Below, piece by piece: positions 1 through 6,637 of a stretch of DNA of 20,819 nucleotides. The notes under the pieces are model-generated. The model worked only from the letters and a program-made list of their open reading frames with translations. It had not been told where the DNA came from and did not search any database. The stretch covers positions 1 through 20,819 of the forward strand of contig JBFMAZ010000039.1 in the NCBI GenBank assembly GCA_040755415.1, given 5' to 3'. Each line of letters begins with the position of its first letter. Within the stretch, counting starts at the first letter, position 1. Origin of the DNA: QYQD01 sp040755415 (GTDB lineage Bacteria > Desulfobacterota > QYQD01). A program made the position numbers and the translations under genes.

Positions 1-183
1 CTGGAAGAGATACTCCATCCCGGGTTGCAGCACGTAGTCCTGGCCCATTTGAGTCAGGTGAATAATCACCCGGAGAAGGCCTATCAAACCGTCAAAAATT
101 TCCTTAAACAGTCTTCGGCTACTACCGGTCTTTCGCTATCCTGGCAGGATCGGGTGGGGAAGTTGGTGGAGATAAAAGGATGA
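1..183 (+). CDS. C-terminal end of a metallo-beta-lactamase-fold hydrolase (WalJ/YycJ-like), truncated by the window edge
   Basis: Reading from base 1 gives 60 codons that end at a TGA at 181-183. The motif HVVLAHLSQVNNHPEKA (about residues 11-27) matches the C-terminal signature of the WalJ/YycJ-type branch of the metallo-beta-lactamase fold, where a His-Leu-Ser followed by an Asn-Asn pair and a helix close the domain. The N-terminal metal-binding HxHxDH part lies outside the window, so catalytic competence cannot be judged. The stop codon overlaps the nadC start in an ATGA arrangement, which suggests translational coupling in one operon. Members of this family are thought to be nucleases or phosphoesterases; the substrate cannot be inferred here. 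Confidence 0.75.
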   Translation: MEEILHPGLQHVVLAHLSQVNNHPEKAYQTVKNFLKQSSATTGLSLSWQDRVGKLVEIKG

Positions 184-1064
184 TGCCTATGGATATATCT
201 ACATCGGTAAAATTTCTCATCGAACAGGCCTTGGCCGAGGATATCGGGACGGGGGATCTGACCACGGAGGCCCTGATCGATCCTGAACTCCAGGGACAGG
301 CCACCATCGTAGCCAAACAGGACTTCCTGGTCGCCGGGCTTGAGGTCGCCGGGCAGGTCTTTCATACGCTGAACCCCACTATTGAATTTAAAGCCCTCCT
401 CAAAGACGGGGGGCGCGCTGCGTCTGGCGAAGTACTAGCCGAGGTTTACGGACCGGTCGCCGACCTGCTCAGAGGGGAAAGGGTAGCCCTTAATTTCTTG
501 CAGCACCTATCGGGTATCGCCACCCACACCCATAAATTCGTTGAGGCCGTGGCCGGATTGCCGGTTAAGATCTTAGACACCCGGAAGACCACCCCCGGCC
601 TGCGCCTTCTGGAAAAGTATGCCGTCCGGATGGGGGGCGGCCATAATCACCGTTTTGGCCTCTATGATGCCATTTTAATCAAGGACAACCACCTGGCCGC
701 GGTTCCCACATTATCTGAGGCCATTAGGCGGGCTAGGGCCTCTGCCCCCCCTGGCATGAAGGTTGAGGTAGAAGTCAGCAGTATAGCCCAGCTCAGGGAG
801 GCCCTGAAAGCCGGGGCCGGGGCCATCCTCCTGGACAACATGGACATCCCGACCCTGAAAGAGGCCGTGGCCCTGGCCAGGGGGAAGGCCATACTGGAGG
901 CCTCGGGCGGAGTAAATCTAACGAACGTGCAGGAAATAGCCGAGACCGGCGTGGATCTGATATCCATCGGCGCCCTCACTCACTCGGCCCCGGCCTGCGA
1001 CATAAGCATGCGGCTGTCTATTCTTTCTCCTCATACTCCAGGTAAACAGTCACCGTCCGGTTGA
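180..1064 (+). CDS. nadC: Nicotinate-nucleotide pyrophosphorylase (carboxylating), quinolinate phosphoribosyltransferase
   Basis: NadC converts quinolinate and PRPP to nicotinate mononucleotide, CO2 and pyrophosphate in de novo NAD synthesis, in the cytosol. Visible family motifs are R101 (RVALNFLQ), DTRKT at 133-137, the GGGHNHR segment at 152-158, KDNH at 168-171, LLDNM at 217-221 and ASGGV at 241-245. These cover the substrate and phosphate-binding residues of the barrel. Several Met codons crowd the start (residues 1, 2 and 4); the first overlaps the stop of the preceding gene. Family proteins normally end near the DISMRL segment (about residue 279). Here a 15-residue tail continues to 294, and all of it lies over the 3' end of the convergent gene. 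The tail looks like read-out into the neighbour rather than conserved protein. Confidence 0.96.
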   Translation: MMPMDISTSVKFLIEQALAEDIGTGDLTTEALIDPELQGQATIVAKQDFLVAGLEVAGQVFHTLNPTIEFKALLKDGGRAASGEVLAEVYGPVADLLRGERVALNFLQHLSGIATHTHKFVEAVAGLPVKILDTRKTTPGLRLLEKYAVRMGGGHNHRFGLYDAILIKDNHLAAVPTLSEAIRRARASAPPGMKVEVEVSSIAQLREALKAGAGAILLDNMDIPTLKEAVALARGKAILEASGGVNLTNVQEIAETGVDLISIGALTHSAPACDISMRLSILSPHTPGKQSPSG

Positions 1065-3888
1065 GCGCCCGGCCCTCCGGCCGGCCGTTATCATAAAGGG
1101 GATCACGGGGGCCTACGCCCGCATAGGTGATTCTATTATCCGCCGTCATCCCTCCGGCCAGGATCTGATCGTAAACGGCCTTAGCCCGTCTTTCTGAGAG
1201 CCTCAGGTTGTAATCTTCTTTTCCTATGGTATCTGTATGGCCGACGATCTTAACCCGGGCATCAGGAAGCTGCCTTATCCGCTTGATTATCTGATCCAGA
1301 ACGTCCTTGTTTCGTTCCTTGATATCCGCACGATCAAAGTCAAATAGTATAAGCGCATATTTTTCCAGCACCTTATAGCCCGTCTTCTGAGCAACCTGTT
1401 CCTCGCGCTTTATGAACGTAATAGAAGAAGGCGCGGAAACGGTCTTGTATCTCTGTCCTTTTTCGTCCATGACCTCCATGCGAACACTGAGATTTTTGTA
1501 AGTACCGATCCTGCGGAGATCAAGGTCTTTCAGATCGAAGGCGTAGGCCGGCGCAGGTTCTCCCTCGCCATCTACAGACCGGATTGCGGCGTCATCGCCC
1601 ATTATCTCCATATTCCAATGCGCCACGCCATATCCGGCCTGGATCTGTGGTAAGAGCCGGATATCTTTGGCGTCGCTCATCGCTTCCAGATATGTGCTTT
1701 TTATGGCATCGACTATGGCCGGGGAATCAGAATATATCTCTACGCGCTGGTTTTCGACCCTTCCCTCTTTTACCCGGTTGGTACTGGCCATAGCCGGCAG
1801 GCTGCAGGCCTCAATATCCATCCGGGTTGGGGCTATGTCCCATATATCCTTTAAATAAGACTGTACCGTCTCGGCCCGGCGCCGGGAGAGGTTAAGTTTA
1901 CCCCGCTCCACGCCGTAATGCGCGTTACAGCCGATGATTCTTATGCGGGCCTCCGGATGCTCCACAAGGCGTTTCCCTATAACATTCAGGATGTGATGAT
2001 ACTTATCTATCGTGCCTTTTAATTCACTCTCTTTAAAGGCCCCGGTCCCGGCCTTATCTGTAAAAAGGATATAACGCCCCGGGATCACACCTTCGCCTGT
2101 CTCAAAATATACATAATTAAGTAATGGAGAGCTATCGACCGTGGTTATCTCCTCGATAGTTATCTTATCCGGCTCCATGGTCAGCGATCCATAAGGCGGA
2201 GGTACAAGCTCATGAATCACTTTTTGCCAGGAAACCCGGACCGGACATGGACCTGCAGTAGTTTCACAGCTATCGCCATAGACGTCGGTTACTTTGATGC
2301 GGGCCTCAAGGTTACCGAAACCGGCCAGTGTCGCCCGGCCCAGCTCGTCCAGAGGAAACGTATATAATGGTTTTAGGTCGCCGCTGCCCTTTATGATCTT
2401 TACAGGCTTATTATCACCAAGGAGGGTGAGTTCCCAATCGGCAATGCCATATTCGGCCACTATCTGCGGCCTGATTTTTATCTCATCTATACCACTCGTC
2501 TCGACTATAAATTCGTTTACCGCATCCGCCTGCATAGTCAGCAGATCGTACATAATCTCTACCCGCTGATTTTCCGCCCGTCCGCCCAAGACATCCGCGG
2601 CCGTGGCCTGCACCGGCAGATTGCGGGCCTCCACCTTCATGCGCAGGGGATCTACCCCCCAGACATTATAAAGATAGGCCCTTACCGCTCCGGCCCGGCG
2701 GTTCGAAAGGTCAAGGTTATTCTTCTCCACACCGGTATCTGAGTTACAGCCTATGATACACACCCGGGCCATGGGATTTTGGGTCAGGCGTCTGCCCACG
2801 ATATTGAGCAGGTTGTAATACCGCTCCGGCGCAGATTTCAGGGTCTTTTCATCGAAGGTCTGCGTCTGCGCCCTGTCCTTTAGAAGGACATACTTTCCGG
2901 GAATCTCGCTTTTGCCGGTCTCAAAGAATACATAATTTGATATTGGCGAGCCATCGGTCATGGTGAATATGTCGGGGTTTAGGCGGGCCGGCTCCATGGA
3001 CAATGTCCCCTGCGGAGGATTGAGGAAACGATATGTAACTACGTAGCGATGAAACAAGGTCGTAGAAAAGGACTGGAAAATGGGCAGAAGTTCAGTGGCG
3101 GAAGTAGCCTTCCAGATCTTACCTCCGTGGGTCCCGGCAAAGGATTTGAGGAAGGGATCCATAGTGGGCACCGGCATATAGTCTATGGAATAGGCCGCAA
3201 GATTCATTATCCCCTTGGCCCCGGCCTCCACTGCCTTATGGTCCAGGATGCTGTTAAGGTCCTCGCCGTCTGAAAAGACTACGAGAAACTTATTGCCCTT
3301 TTCCGGCATCTTTTGGATTAAATCCAGGCCGGCCACCATGCCTTCGTAGAGGAAGGTCCGGTTGGTTAACCCGCGATCAAAGCTTTCCCGGAAAAAGTCC
3401 CTGAGTCTTGAGACATCGTTGGAACGAAAGGTCTTGACGTGCAGGTTGCGTTCGTTGACCCTTATGGTATGTGCATCATCAAAGACCACCACCTGAATAT
3501 CGTCGATGGGCCGCACTATCTTAAGGAATTCTTCCAGGGCCGAGAGGAGCGGCTGCACAGCCTGGCGTTCCTTCATAGAAAACGAATTATCTACAAGCAG
3601 AACCACATTTAGTCCCACATCCTTCCTGGTTTCAAGGGACTCCGCCGATAATATCCTGGCTTTTTTCCGCCCCCTTTGCACTACAAAATCTTCGGCCTTC
3701 AGTCCCTCAACAGGGTTATCCTCGGCGTCCAGGGCCGAAACCAGCACCTTATTTTCGCCTGTAATCTGATGATACAGCTTAACCGCGCGGGCCGGGGCCA
3801 GGACCTGAAGGTCTTCCTCAGCATAGCCGTTGCAGACATAAAAAGTACCTATAACTATTAAAAAAAGGACAAATATTACCTTTTTCAT
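1018..3888 (-). CDS. Large exported VWA-domain protein with three OmpA-like domains
   Basis: A 956-residue protein with a Sec signal peptide (about 1-23, no lipobox). A von Willebrand A domain (about 92-285) has an intact MIDAS start, D100-N-S-F-S104. Two tandem units of about 270 residues follow (about 295-560 and 567-820). Each unit is an OmpA-like domain (about 317-447 and 590-720) plus a beta-rich segment that repeats the pattern PQI-x(3)-YG(I/V)A-x-W. A third, more typical OmpA domain (about 840-952) has GHTDTIGKEDYNLRLSERRA. OmpA domains of this kind usually bind peptidoglycan through a conserved Asp and Arg. Domain 1 keeps the Asp (CNSDTG), whereas domain 2 has His in its place (CNAHYG). 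The protein is probably periplasmic and wall-associated, with the VWA domain binding a partner; the partner and function are unknown. The gene stands alone, faces nadC and overlaps it by 47 bp. A TATAAT-like box (3903-3908, -) and a GGGGGA ribosome site precede the ATG. Confidence 0.88.
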   Translation of the reverse strand: MKKVIFVLFLIVIGTFYVCNGYAEEDLQVLAPARAVKLYHQITGENKVLVSALDAEDNPVEGLKAEDFVVQRGRKKARILSAESLETRKDVGLNVVLLVDNSFSMKERQAVQPLLSALEEFLKIVRPIDDIQVVVFDDAHTIRVNERNLHVKTFRSNDVSRLRDFFRESFDRGLTNRTFLYEGMVAGLDLIQKMPEKGNKFLVVFSDGEDLNSILDHKAVEAGAKGIMNLAAYSIDYMPVPTMDPFLKSFAGTHGGKIWKATSATELLPIFQSFSTTLFHRYVVTYRFLNPPQGTLSMEPARLNPDIFTMTDGSPISNYVFFETGKSEIPGKYVLLKDRAQTQTFDEKTLKSAPERYYNLLNIVGRRLTQNPMARVCIIGCNSDTGVEKNNLDLSNRRAGAVRAYLYNVWGVDPLRMKVEARNLPVQATAADVLGGRAENQRVEIMYDLLTMQADAVNEFIVETSGIDEIKIRPQIVAEYGIADWELTLLGDNKPVKIIKGSGDLKPLYTFPLDELGRATLAGFGNLEARIKVTDVYGDSCETTAGPCPVRVSWQKVIHELVPPPYGSLTMEPDKITIEEITTVDSSPLLNYVYFETGEGVIPGRYILFTDKAGTGAFKESELKGTIDKYHHILNVIGKRLVEHPEARIRIIGCNAHYGVERGKLNLSRRRAETVQSYLKDIWDIAPTRMDIEACSLPAMASTNRVKEGRVENQRVEIYSDSPAIVDAIKSTYLEAMSDAKDIRLLPQIQAGYGVAHWNMEIMGDDAAIRSVDGEGEPAPAYAFDLKDLDLRRIGTYKNLSVRMEVMDEKGQRYKTVSAPSSITFIKREEQVAQKTGYKVLEKYALILFDFDRADIKERNKDVLDQIIKRIRQLPDARVKIVGHTDTIGKEDYNLRLSERRAKAVYDQILAGGMTADNRITYAGVGPRDPLYDNGRPEGRALNRTVTVYLEYEEKE

Positions 3889-3926
3889 CGTGTCCCCCGT
3901 TAATTATATTTCGTATTTACAAAAAG

Positions 3927-4088
3927 GTATCAGTTTAGCTGTTTGAAAAAGTATTCTTAAATCCCTCCCAACCTCCCTTTTTCAAAGGGAGGAGAACCGC
4001 TTCCCCCTTTGGAAAAGGGAGATTGAGGGGGATTTTGGCCTTTATAGCGCCTTGCTTAGGCATATTTTTCAAAAACCTAAAGTGTTAC
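3927..4088. mobile_element. MITE-like element with 24-bp terminal inverted repeats and 8-bp flanking duplication
   Basis: The outer 24 bases, 3927-3950 and 4065-4088, are inverted repeats matching at 20 of 24 positions; the tip reads GTA and the inner part TTTGAAAAA. Immediately outside both ends lies the same 8-mer ACAAAAAG (3919-3926 and 4089-4096), as expected of a target-site duplication. The 162-bp element has no coding capacity. Its interior is a second palindrome (3959-4035). It sits about 38 bp upstream of the start codon of the VWA/OmpA gene, where it could affect that promoter. No transposase is present, so any mobility would depend on an element elsewhere. The family is not one I recognise. 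Confidence 0.6.
3959..4035. repeat. 36-bp imperfect palindrome of the AAATCCC...GGGATTT type
   Basis: The arms 3959-3994 and 4000-4035 match as inverted repeats at 30 of 36 positions around a 5-base centre (AACCG). Each arm also folds on itself; for example CCTCCCTTT (3972-3980) pairs with AAAGGGAGG (3984-3992) across a 3-base loop. In plus-strand RNA three of the six arm differences become G-U pairs. It lies inside the MITE-like element. It could be a separate repeat that inserted there or part of the element. Without a U-tract it is not a convincing intrinsic terminator. Confidence 0.75.
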
Positions 4089-4096
4089 ACAAAAAG

Positions 4097-4121
4097 TTAA
4101 CCACAGAGCACACAGAGAAAC
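4097..4121. repeat. Short CACAGAG direct repeat
   Basis: CACAGAG occurs twice with a 9-base period just outside the right flank of the MITE-like element. It resembles the short CACAGAG-type intergenic words common in repeat-rich genomes. The match is too short for a firm call. Confidence 0.35.
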
Positions 4122-4139
4122 AATAATATATTGATAAGT

Positions 4140-4346
4140 TCAAATTTCAAAGCTCAAAGTTCAAATCAATAACAAATCCCAAAGCTCAAAACGTCACTGG
4201 TCACTGGTCATTAGTCATTGGTTAAGTCGGGAGAAAGATAGACCCCTTTTACCAGTGACAAATGACTATTGACTAATGACTTCTACTTTAGTCATTTGAA
4301 CTTTATTTTAAATTTGGATCTTATCATTTGGAATTTGTGCAATGCC
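4140..4346. repeat. Heptamer-word inverted repeat, locus A
   Basis: A roughly 207-bp non-coding palindromic array built of 7-base words. From the left, in-phase TCAAAKY heptads run from 4140 to 4167 and drift through A-rich heptads to 4188. Four GTCAYTR heptads follow (4193-4220). After a 32-base centre, four heptads of the complementary sense (4253-4280) lead out to CAAAT-type heptads read from the minus strand (to about 4346). The two GTCA arms match as inverted repeats at 22 of 28 bases. Bases 4246-4280 recur perfectly, inverted, at 18605-18639. With the MITE-like element, this accounts for the 494-bp gap between the VWA/OmpA gene and the M50 protease gene. Confidence 0.8.
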
Positions 4347-4382
4347 CCCTGTGGTTGTCTTTCAGGAGACTTTGGATACTAC

Positions 4383-5243
4383 CTAAAACCCGCTGAACGG
4401 TGTCGGAGTAAAGGTCACCACAAAAAGGATCAAGGCCAACACCCCAAGGCACTTTCGTTTTGTGTCCAGTGGAATGGCGGGATTGAGCGGCGGGGGATGT
4501 TGCCAGCCCATAACATAGAGCAGCCCCGCCCATATAAACCAGCCGGACCAGCCCACCAGGCCAAGGACTATAAGGGCAATGAAGCAGGCCACCGCTAGCC
4601 GCTTTGATTTTTCTCCCAGGATGGCGTAGGCGATGTGCCCGCCATCCAGTTGTCCGATGGGGATGAGGTTAAGAGAGGTCACCAGGAGCCCGATCCAGCC
4701 GGCAAAGGCTACCGGGTGGAGGACGACCTGATAATAGTCAGGCAGCTTGCCCAGCGCGAGCCGGACCATCTGGTCAAGGAGAATGGAAGACCCGAGTTCC
4801 ACGCCGACGGGTTTAGGCATTACCTGGATAGTGGACATCTTAAGCCCGACATAGAGTACCGGGATGGCTACAACGGCTCCCCCCAGTGGTCCGGAGAGGC
4901 CGATATCCAGGAGCACCCTTCGGTCTTCCATGGGTGATTTTATCCGGATAAAGGCCCCGAAGGTGCCGATTACCGATGGGGCAGGGATGAAAAAGGGCAG
5001 GGTAACGTGTACGCCGTGGTACCGGGAGACGAAATAGTGGCTCATCTCATGGGCTATGAGTATGGCCAAAAGGGTAAAGGAAAAGGGGATTCCTTTGGTG
5101 ATCAGGGTCCAATCTTTAAGCACGGCAGCTAAAGAGACTCCCTGCTGGAGAGCCCCGGCCGCCGTGGTTGAAATGACCGTCAGCAAAAAGAGAAGTATGT
5201 TGACTGCGATGGATGAAACCTTGGGCTTAAGCTTTAGCGTCAC
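4383..5243 (-). CDS. Site-2 protease family (M50) intramembrane zinc metalloprotease
   Basis: An integral membrane protein of 286 residues with about six or seven hydrophobic segments. The zinc motif HEMSH (65-69) lies in a membrane segment. The second metal-ligand motif N192-x-x-P...LDGGH (199-203) supplies the Asp. These are the hallmarks of S2P/M50 proteases, which cut substrates inside the membrane. The long hydrophobic N-terminal part and the FGAFIRIKSPMEDRR loop (95-109) resemble the large bacterial/plastid EGY-like branch rather than RseP, as no PDZ domain is visible. The substrate is unknown. The start is a GTG with no clear ribosome site, 22 bp after the stop of the upstream IHF/HU gene, so translation may be coupled to it. 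Confidence 0.88.
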   Translation of the reverse strand: MTLKLKPKVSSIAVNILLFLLTVISTTAAGALQQGVSLAAVLKDWTLITKGIPFSFTLLAILIAHEMSHYFVSRYHGVHVTLPFFIPAPSVIGTFGAFIRIKSPMEDRRVLLDIGLSGPLGGAVVAIPVLYVGLKMSTIQVMPKPVGVELGSSILLDQMVRLALGKLPDYYQVVLHPVAFAGWIGLLVTSLNLIPIGQLDGGHIAYAILGEKSKRLAVACFIALIVLGLVGWSGWFIWAGLLYVMGWQHPPPLNPAIPLDTKRKCLGVLALILFVVTFTPTPFSGF

Positions 5244-5265
5244 ACCAGGATAACGATGAAATAGT

Positions 5266-5550
5266 TTATGGCTTTTTGGAGTTGACCCGTTCTTTTAATT
5301 CCTTACCCGCCTTAAAGAATGGAAGTTTTTTGGCAGATACGTCTATATTCTGGCCTGTTTTGGGGTTACGGCCCAGGTAGGGTTCATAGTCCTTTACTAT
5401 AAAACTGCCCAATCCCCTTATCTCAATACCCTCACCGGCCACCAGTGCCTGGCTCATGGCCTCAAAGACAGTGTCAATTACTCCTTCAGCTACCTGCTTG
5501 GTCAGGGCAGTCTCTTTGCTCAGGGCTGCTACTAAGTCTGACTTGTTCAT
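5266..5550 (-). CDS. IHF/HU-family DNA-bending protein (IHF-beta-like)
   Basis: A 94-residue protein of the usual family length. The helical dimerisation half (1-45) is followed by the signature IEIRGLGSF, the beta-arm with GRNPKTG (Pro is the DNA-intercalating residue) and the C-terminal PFFKAGKELKERVN, which is closest to IHF-beta. It bends DNA and organises the nucleoid as a dimer. It is followed after 22 bp by the M50 protease gene on the same strand. The start ATG has a GAGG ribosome site about 8 bases upstream and a promoter candidate at 5589-5618. HU versus IHF cannot be settled from sequence alone. A second paralogue lies at 15390-15668. Confidence 0.93.
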   Translation of the reverse strand: MNKSDLVAALSKETALTKQVAEGVIDTVFEAMSQALVAGEGIEIRGLGSFIVKDYEPYLGRNPKTGQNIDVSAKKLPFFKAGKELKERVNSKKP

Positions 5551-5588
5551 GGCACTATCCTCACTACCAATTTTAGCCTAGGTCAATA

Positions 5589-5618
5589 CATATACCAAAG
5601 CTTGTATAAACTTGTAAA
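5589..5618 (-). promoter_or_regulatory. Candidate sigma70 promoter for the IHF/HU gene, overlapping a palindrome
   Basis: Read on the minus strand, TTTACA (5613-5618) and TATATG (5589-5594) are separated by 18 bases. The expected start of transcription lies about 30 bases before the ATG at 5550. The spacer holds an imperfect 16-base palindrome (5598-5613, 12 of 16 symmetric), a plausible operator. Autoregulation is common in this family but is inference here. Confidence 0.4.
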
Positions 5619-5642
5619 GAACAATTTGGCGGCTTCGTAAAA

Positions 5643-5715
5643 AACCATCGCCACTAAGACGCCAAGGCACTAAGAGTGTTGCTTTGCGTCTTGGTGCCTT
5701 TGTGGCTGCATGGTT
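5643..5715. repeat. Octamer-word inverted repeat overlapping the rluB 3' end
   Basis: Arms 5643-5674 and 5682-5715 form an inverted repeat (19 of 25 over the core plus a shared AACCAT tip) around a 7-base loop. Each arm is a run of degenerate 8-base words of the CACTAAGA/CACAAAGG kind. The rluB stop codon (5670-5672) lies in the left arm and the final rluB codons lie in the right arm and loop. It could form a strong hairpin at the end of the rluB transcript, but there is no U-tract. Confidence 0.75.
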
Positions 5716-6428
5716 ACGTAATTTTTAAGTTTTCTGACCTCTTCCGGGCGGAGAAGCCGGTACTGGCCGGGGGCCAGATGACCCAGTTTGAGACTGGCAA
5801 AGGCTGTGCGGCGCAAGTTAAGCACGGGATGTCCGATGACTGCACACATCTTTTTTATCTGCCTCTTCCAGCCTTCCCGGATGGTTATCTCCAGGAGGGA
5901 TGCATTTTCTCCCTTCCGGAGGCACTTAACCAGGGCGGGCTGCGTCTTGCGGCCTTCTATAATAACCCCGTCTCTCAGACGATCAATAGCCTGTTTCGCA
6001 GGTCTCCCTTTTACTTCCGCCTCGTAGGTCTTGTAAGCCTTGAAACGCGGGTGTTGGAGTTTAAAGGACAAGTCTCCGTCGTTGGTAAGCAATAGAAGAC
6101 CCTCGGTATCATAATCCAGCCTCCCCACCGGATAAACACGGACGGATATATCTTCTAAGAGGTCGGTAACTATTGGCCTTTTCTGGGGATCCCGCAGTGT
6201 AGTCACATATCCCCTGGGCTTATTTAGCAGGGCATAGACAAGAGGTGCCGGAGGCGGCAGTGGCCTGCCATCGATGAGGATCATATCCTTTTCGGTGTCC
6301 ACTTTTATGCCCATGGCAGTCACTATACGGCCGTTTACTGTGACTCTGCCCTGGCGGATGATATCTTCGGCGTGTCTTCGCGAGGCGATGCCGAGCCGGG
6401 CCAATGTCTTATGCAACCTTTCTTCCAT
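5670..6428 (-). CDS. rluB: RluB/RsuA-family 16S/23S rRNA pseudouridine synthase
   Basis: An enzyme that isomerises a specific rRNA uridine to pseudouridine. An S4 RNA-binding domain (1 to about 60, RLHKTLARLGIASRRHAEDII) is followed by the catalytic domain with LNKPRGYVTT (68-77) and the catalytic-Asp motif GRLDYDTEGLLLLTNDG (102-118, Asp105). The family includes RluB, RsuA, RluE and RluF. Linkage to scpB is typical of RluB, so RluB is the best call, though the target base is not proven. The normal domain ends near KLKNYV; the last 13 or so residues are encoded by the repeat at 5643-5715. No good ribosome site lies next to the ATG. The only AGAGG sits in the loop of a 12-bp hairpin just upstream (6438-6466). 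Confidence 0.92.
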   Translation of the reverse strand: MEERLHKTLARLGIASRRHAEDIIRQGRVTVNGRIVTAMGIKVDTEKDMILIDGRPLPPPAPLVYALLNKPRGYVTTLRDPQKRPIVTDLLEDISVRVYPVGRLDYDTEGLLLLTNDGDLSFKLQHPRFKAYKTYEAEVKGRPAKQAIDRLRDGVIIEGRKTQPALVKCLRKGENASLLEITIREGWKRQIKKMCAVIGHPVLNLRRTAFASLKLGHLAPGQYRLLRPEEVRKLKNYVTMQPQRHQDAKQHS

Positions 6429-6437
6429 ATCTAGTGC

Positions 6438-6466
6438 TTGACCGAAAAACCTCTTTTTTCGGTCAA
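6438..6466 (-). promoter_or_regulatory. 12-bp perfect hairpin ahead of rluB with AGAGG in the loop
   Basis: 6438-6449 and 6455-6466 are perfectly complementary, with a 5-base loop that reads AGAGG on the coding strand of rluB. The foot of the stem is 9 bases from the ATG. The loop is the only Shine-Dalgarno-like sequence upstream, yet it is 21 bases away in linear distance. Folding would bring it closer, so the hairpin could present or hide the ribosome site. There is no U-tract on either strand, so a terminator role is less likely. Confidence 0.4.
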
Positions 6467-6606
6467 AAATTCGAAATCCGAAGTACGAAATCCGAAATAA
6501 TGACAGAAATACAAATGTACCAATGACAAAAACATCAAATTTTCAATATGTTAGTTTGGGTCATTTTGTCATTTGATATTCGAATTTGTTTCGATATTCG
6601 AATTTT
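6466..6606. repeat. Heptamer-word inverted repeat, locus C
   Basis: Non-coding array between rluB and scpB. In-phase CGAAWYM heptads (6472-6499) lead into AATGAC/CAAAT-type heptads toward the centre. The mirror arm, read from 6606 down on the minus strand, goes CGAATAT, CGAAACA, then ATGAC-type words. The outer about 39 bases of the two arms align as inverted repeats. It shares word classes and order with the arrays at 4140, 18540 and 20743. Confidence 0.75.
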
Positions 6607-6607
6607 G

Positions 6608-6631
6608 CCTGAACGTGACTTTTTGTTCAGG
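6608..6631 (-). terminator. Weak hairpin just after scpB
   Basis: CCTGAAC (6608-6614) pairs with GTTCAGG (6625-6631) across a 10-base loop, 6 bases past the scpB stop. The transcript continues with CAAAA rather than U residues, so intrinsic termination is doubtful. It may instead be a 3'-end stabilising hairpin. Confidence 0.3.
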
Positions 6632-6637
6632 TACTAT

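Noticed and set aside
3959..4035. Intrinsic terminator for the VWA/OmpA gene or the M50 gene
   Set aside because: It lies upstream of the VWA/OmpA gene, not downstream, and has no U-tract after the stem; it is better explained as a repeat.
4193..4280. CRISPR array or plasmid-type iteron origin at the GTCA heptads
   Set aside because: There are no constant repeats with unique spacers and no cas genes; no replication initiator gene or DnaA-box cluster is present, and similar arrays occur at several loci.
4269..4937. Plus-strand open frames opposite the M50 protease gene, one starting in repeat locus A
   Set aside because: They are antisense to a well-supported membrane protease; the first begins in degenerate repeat DNA, and no ribosome site or homology is visible.
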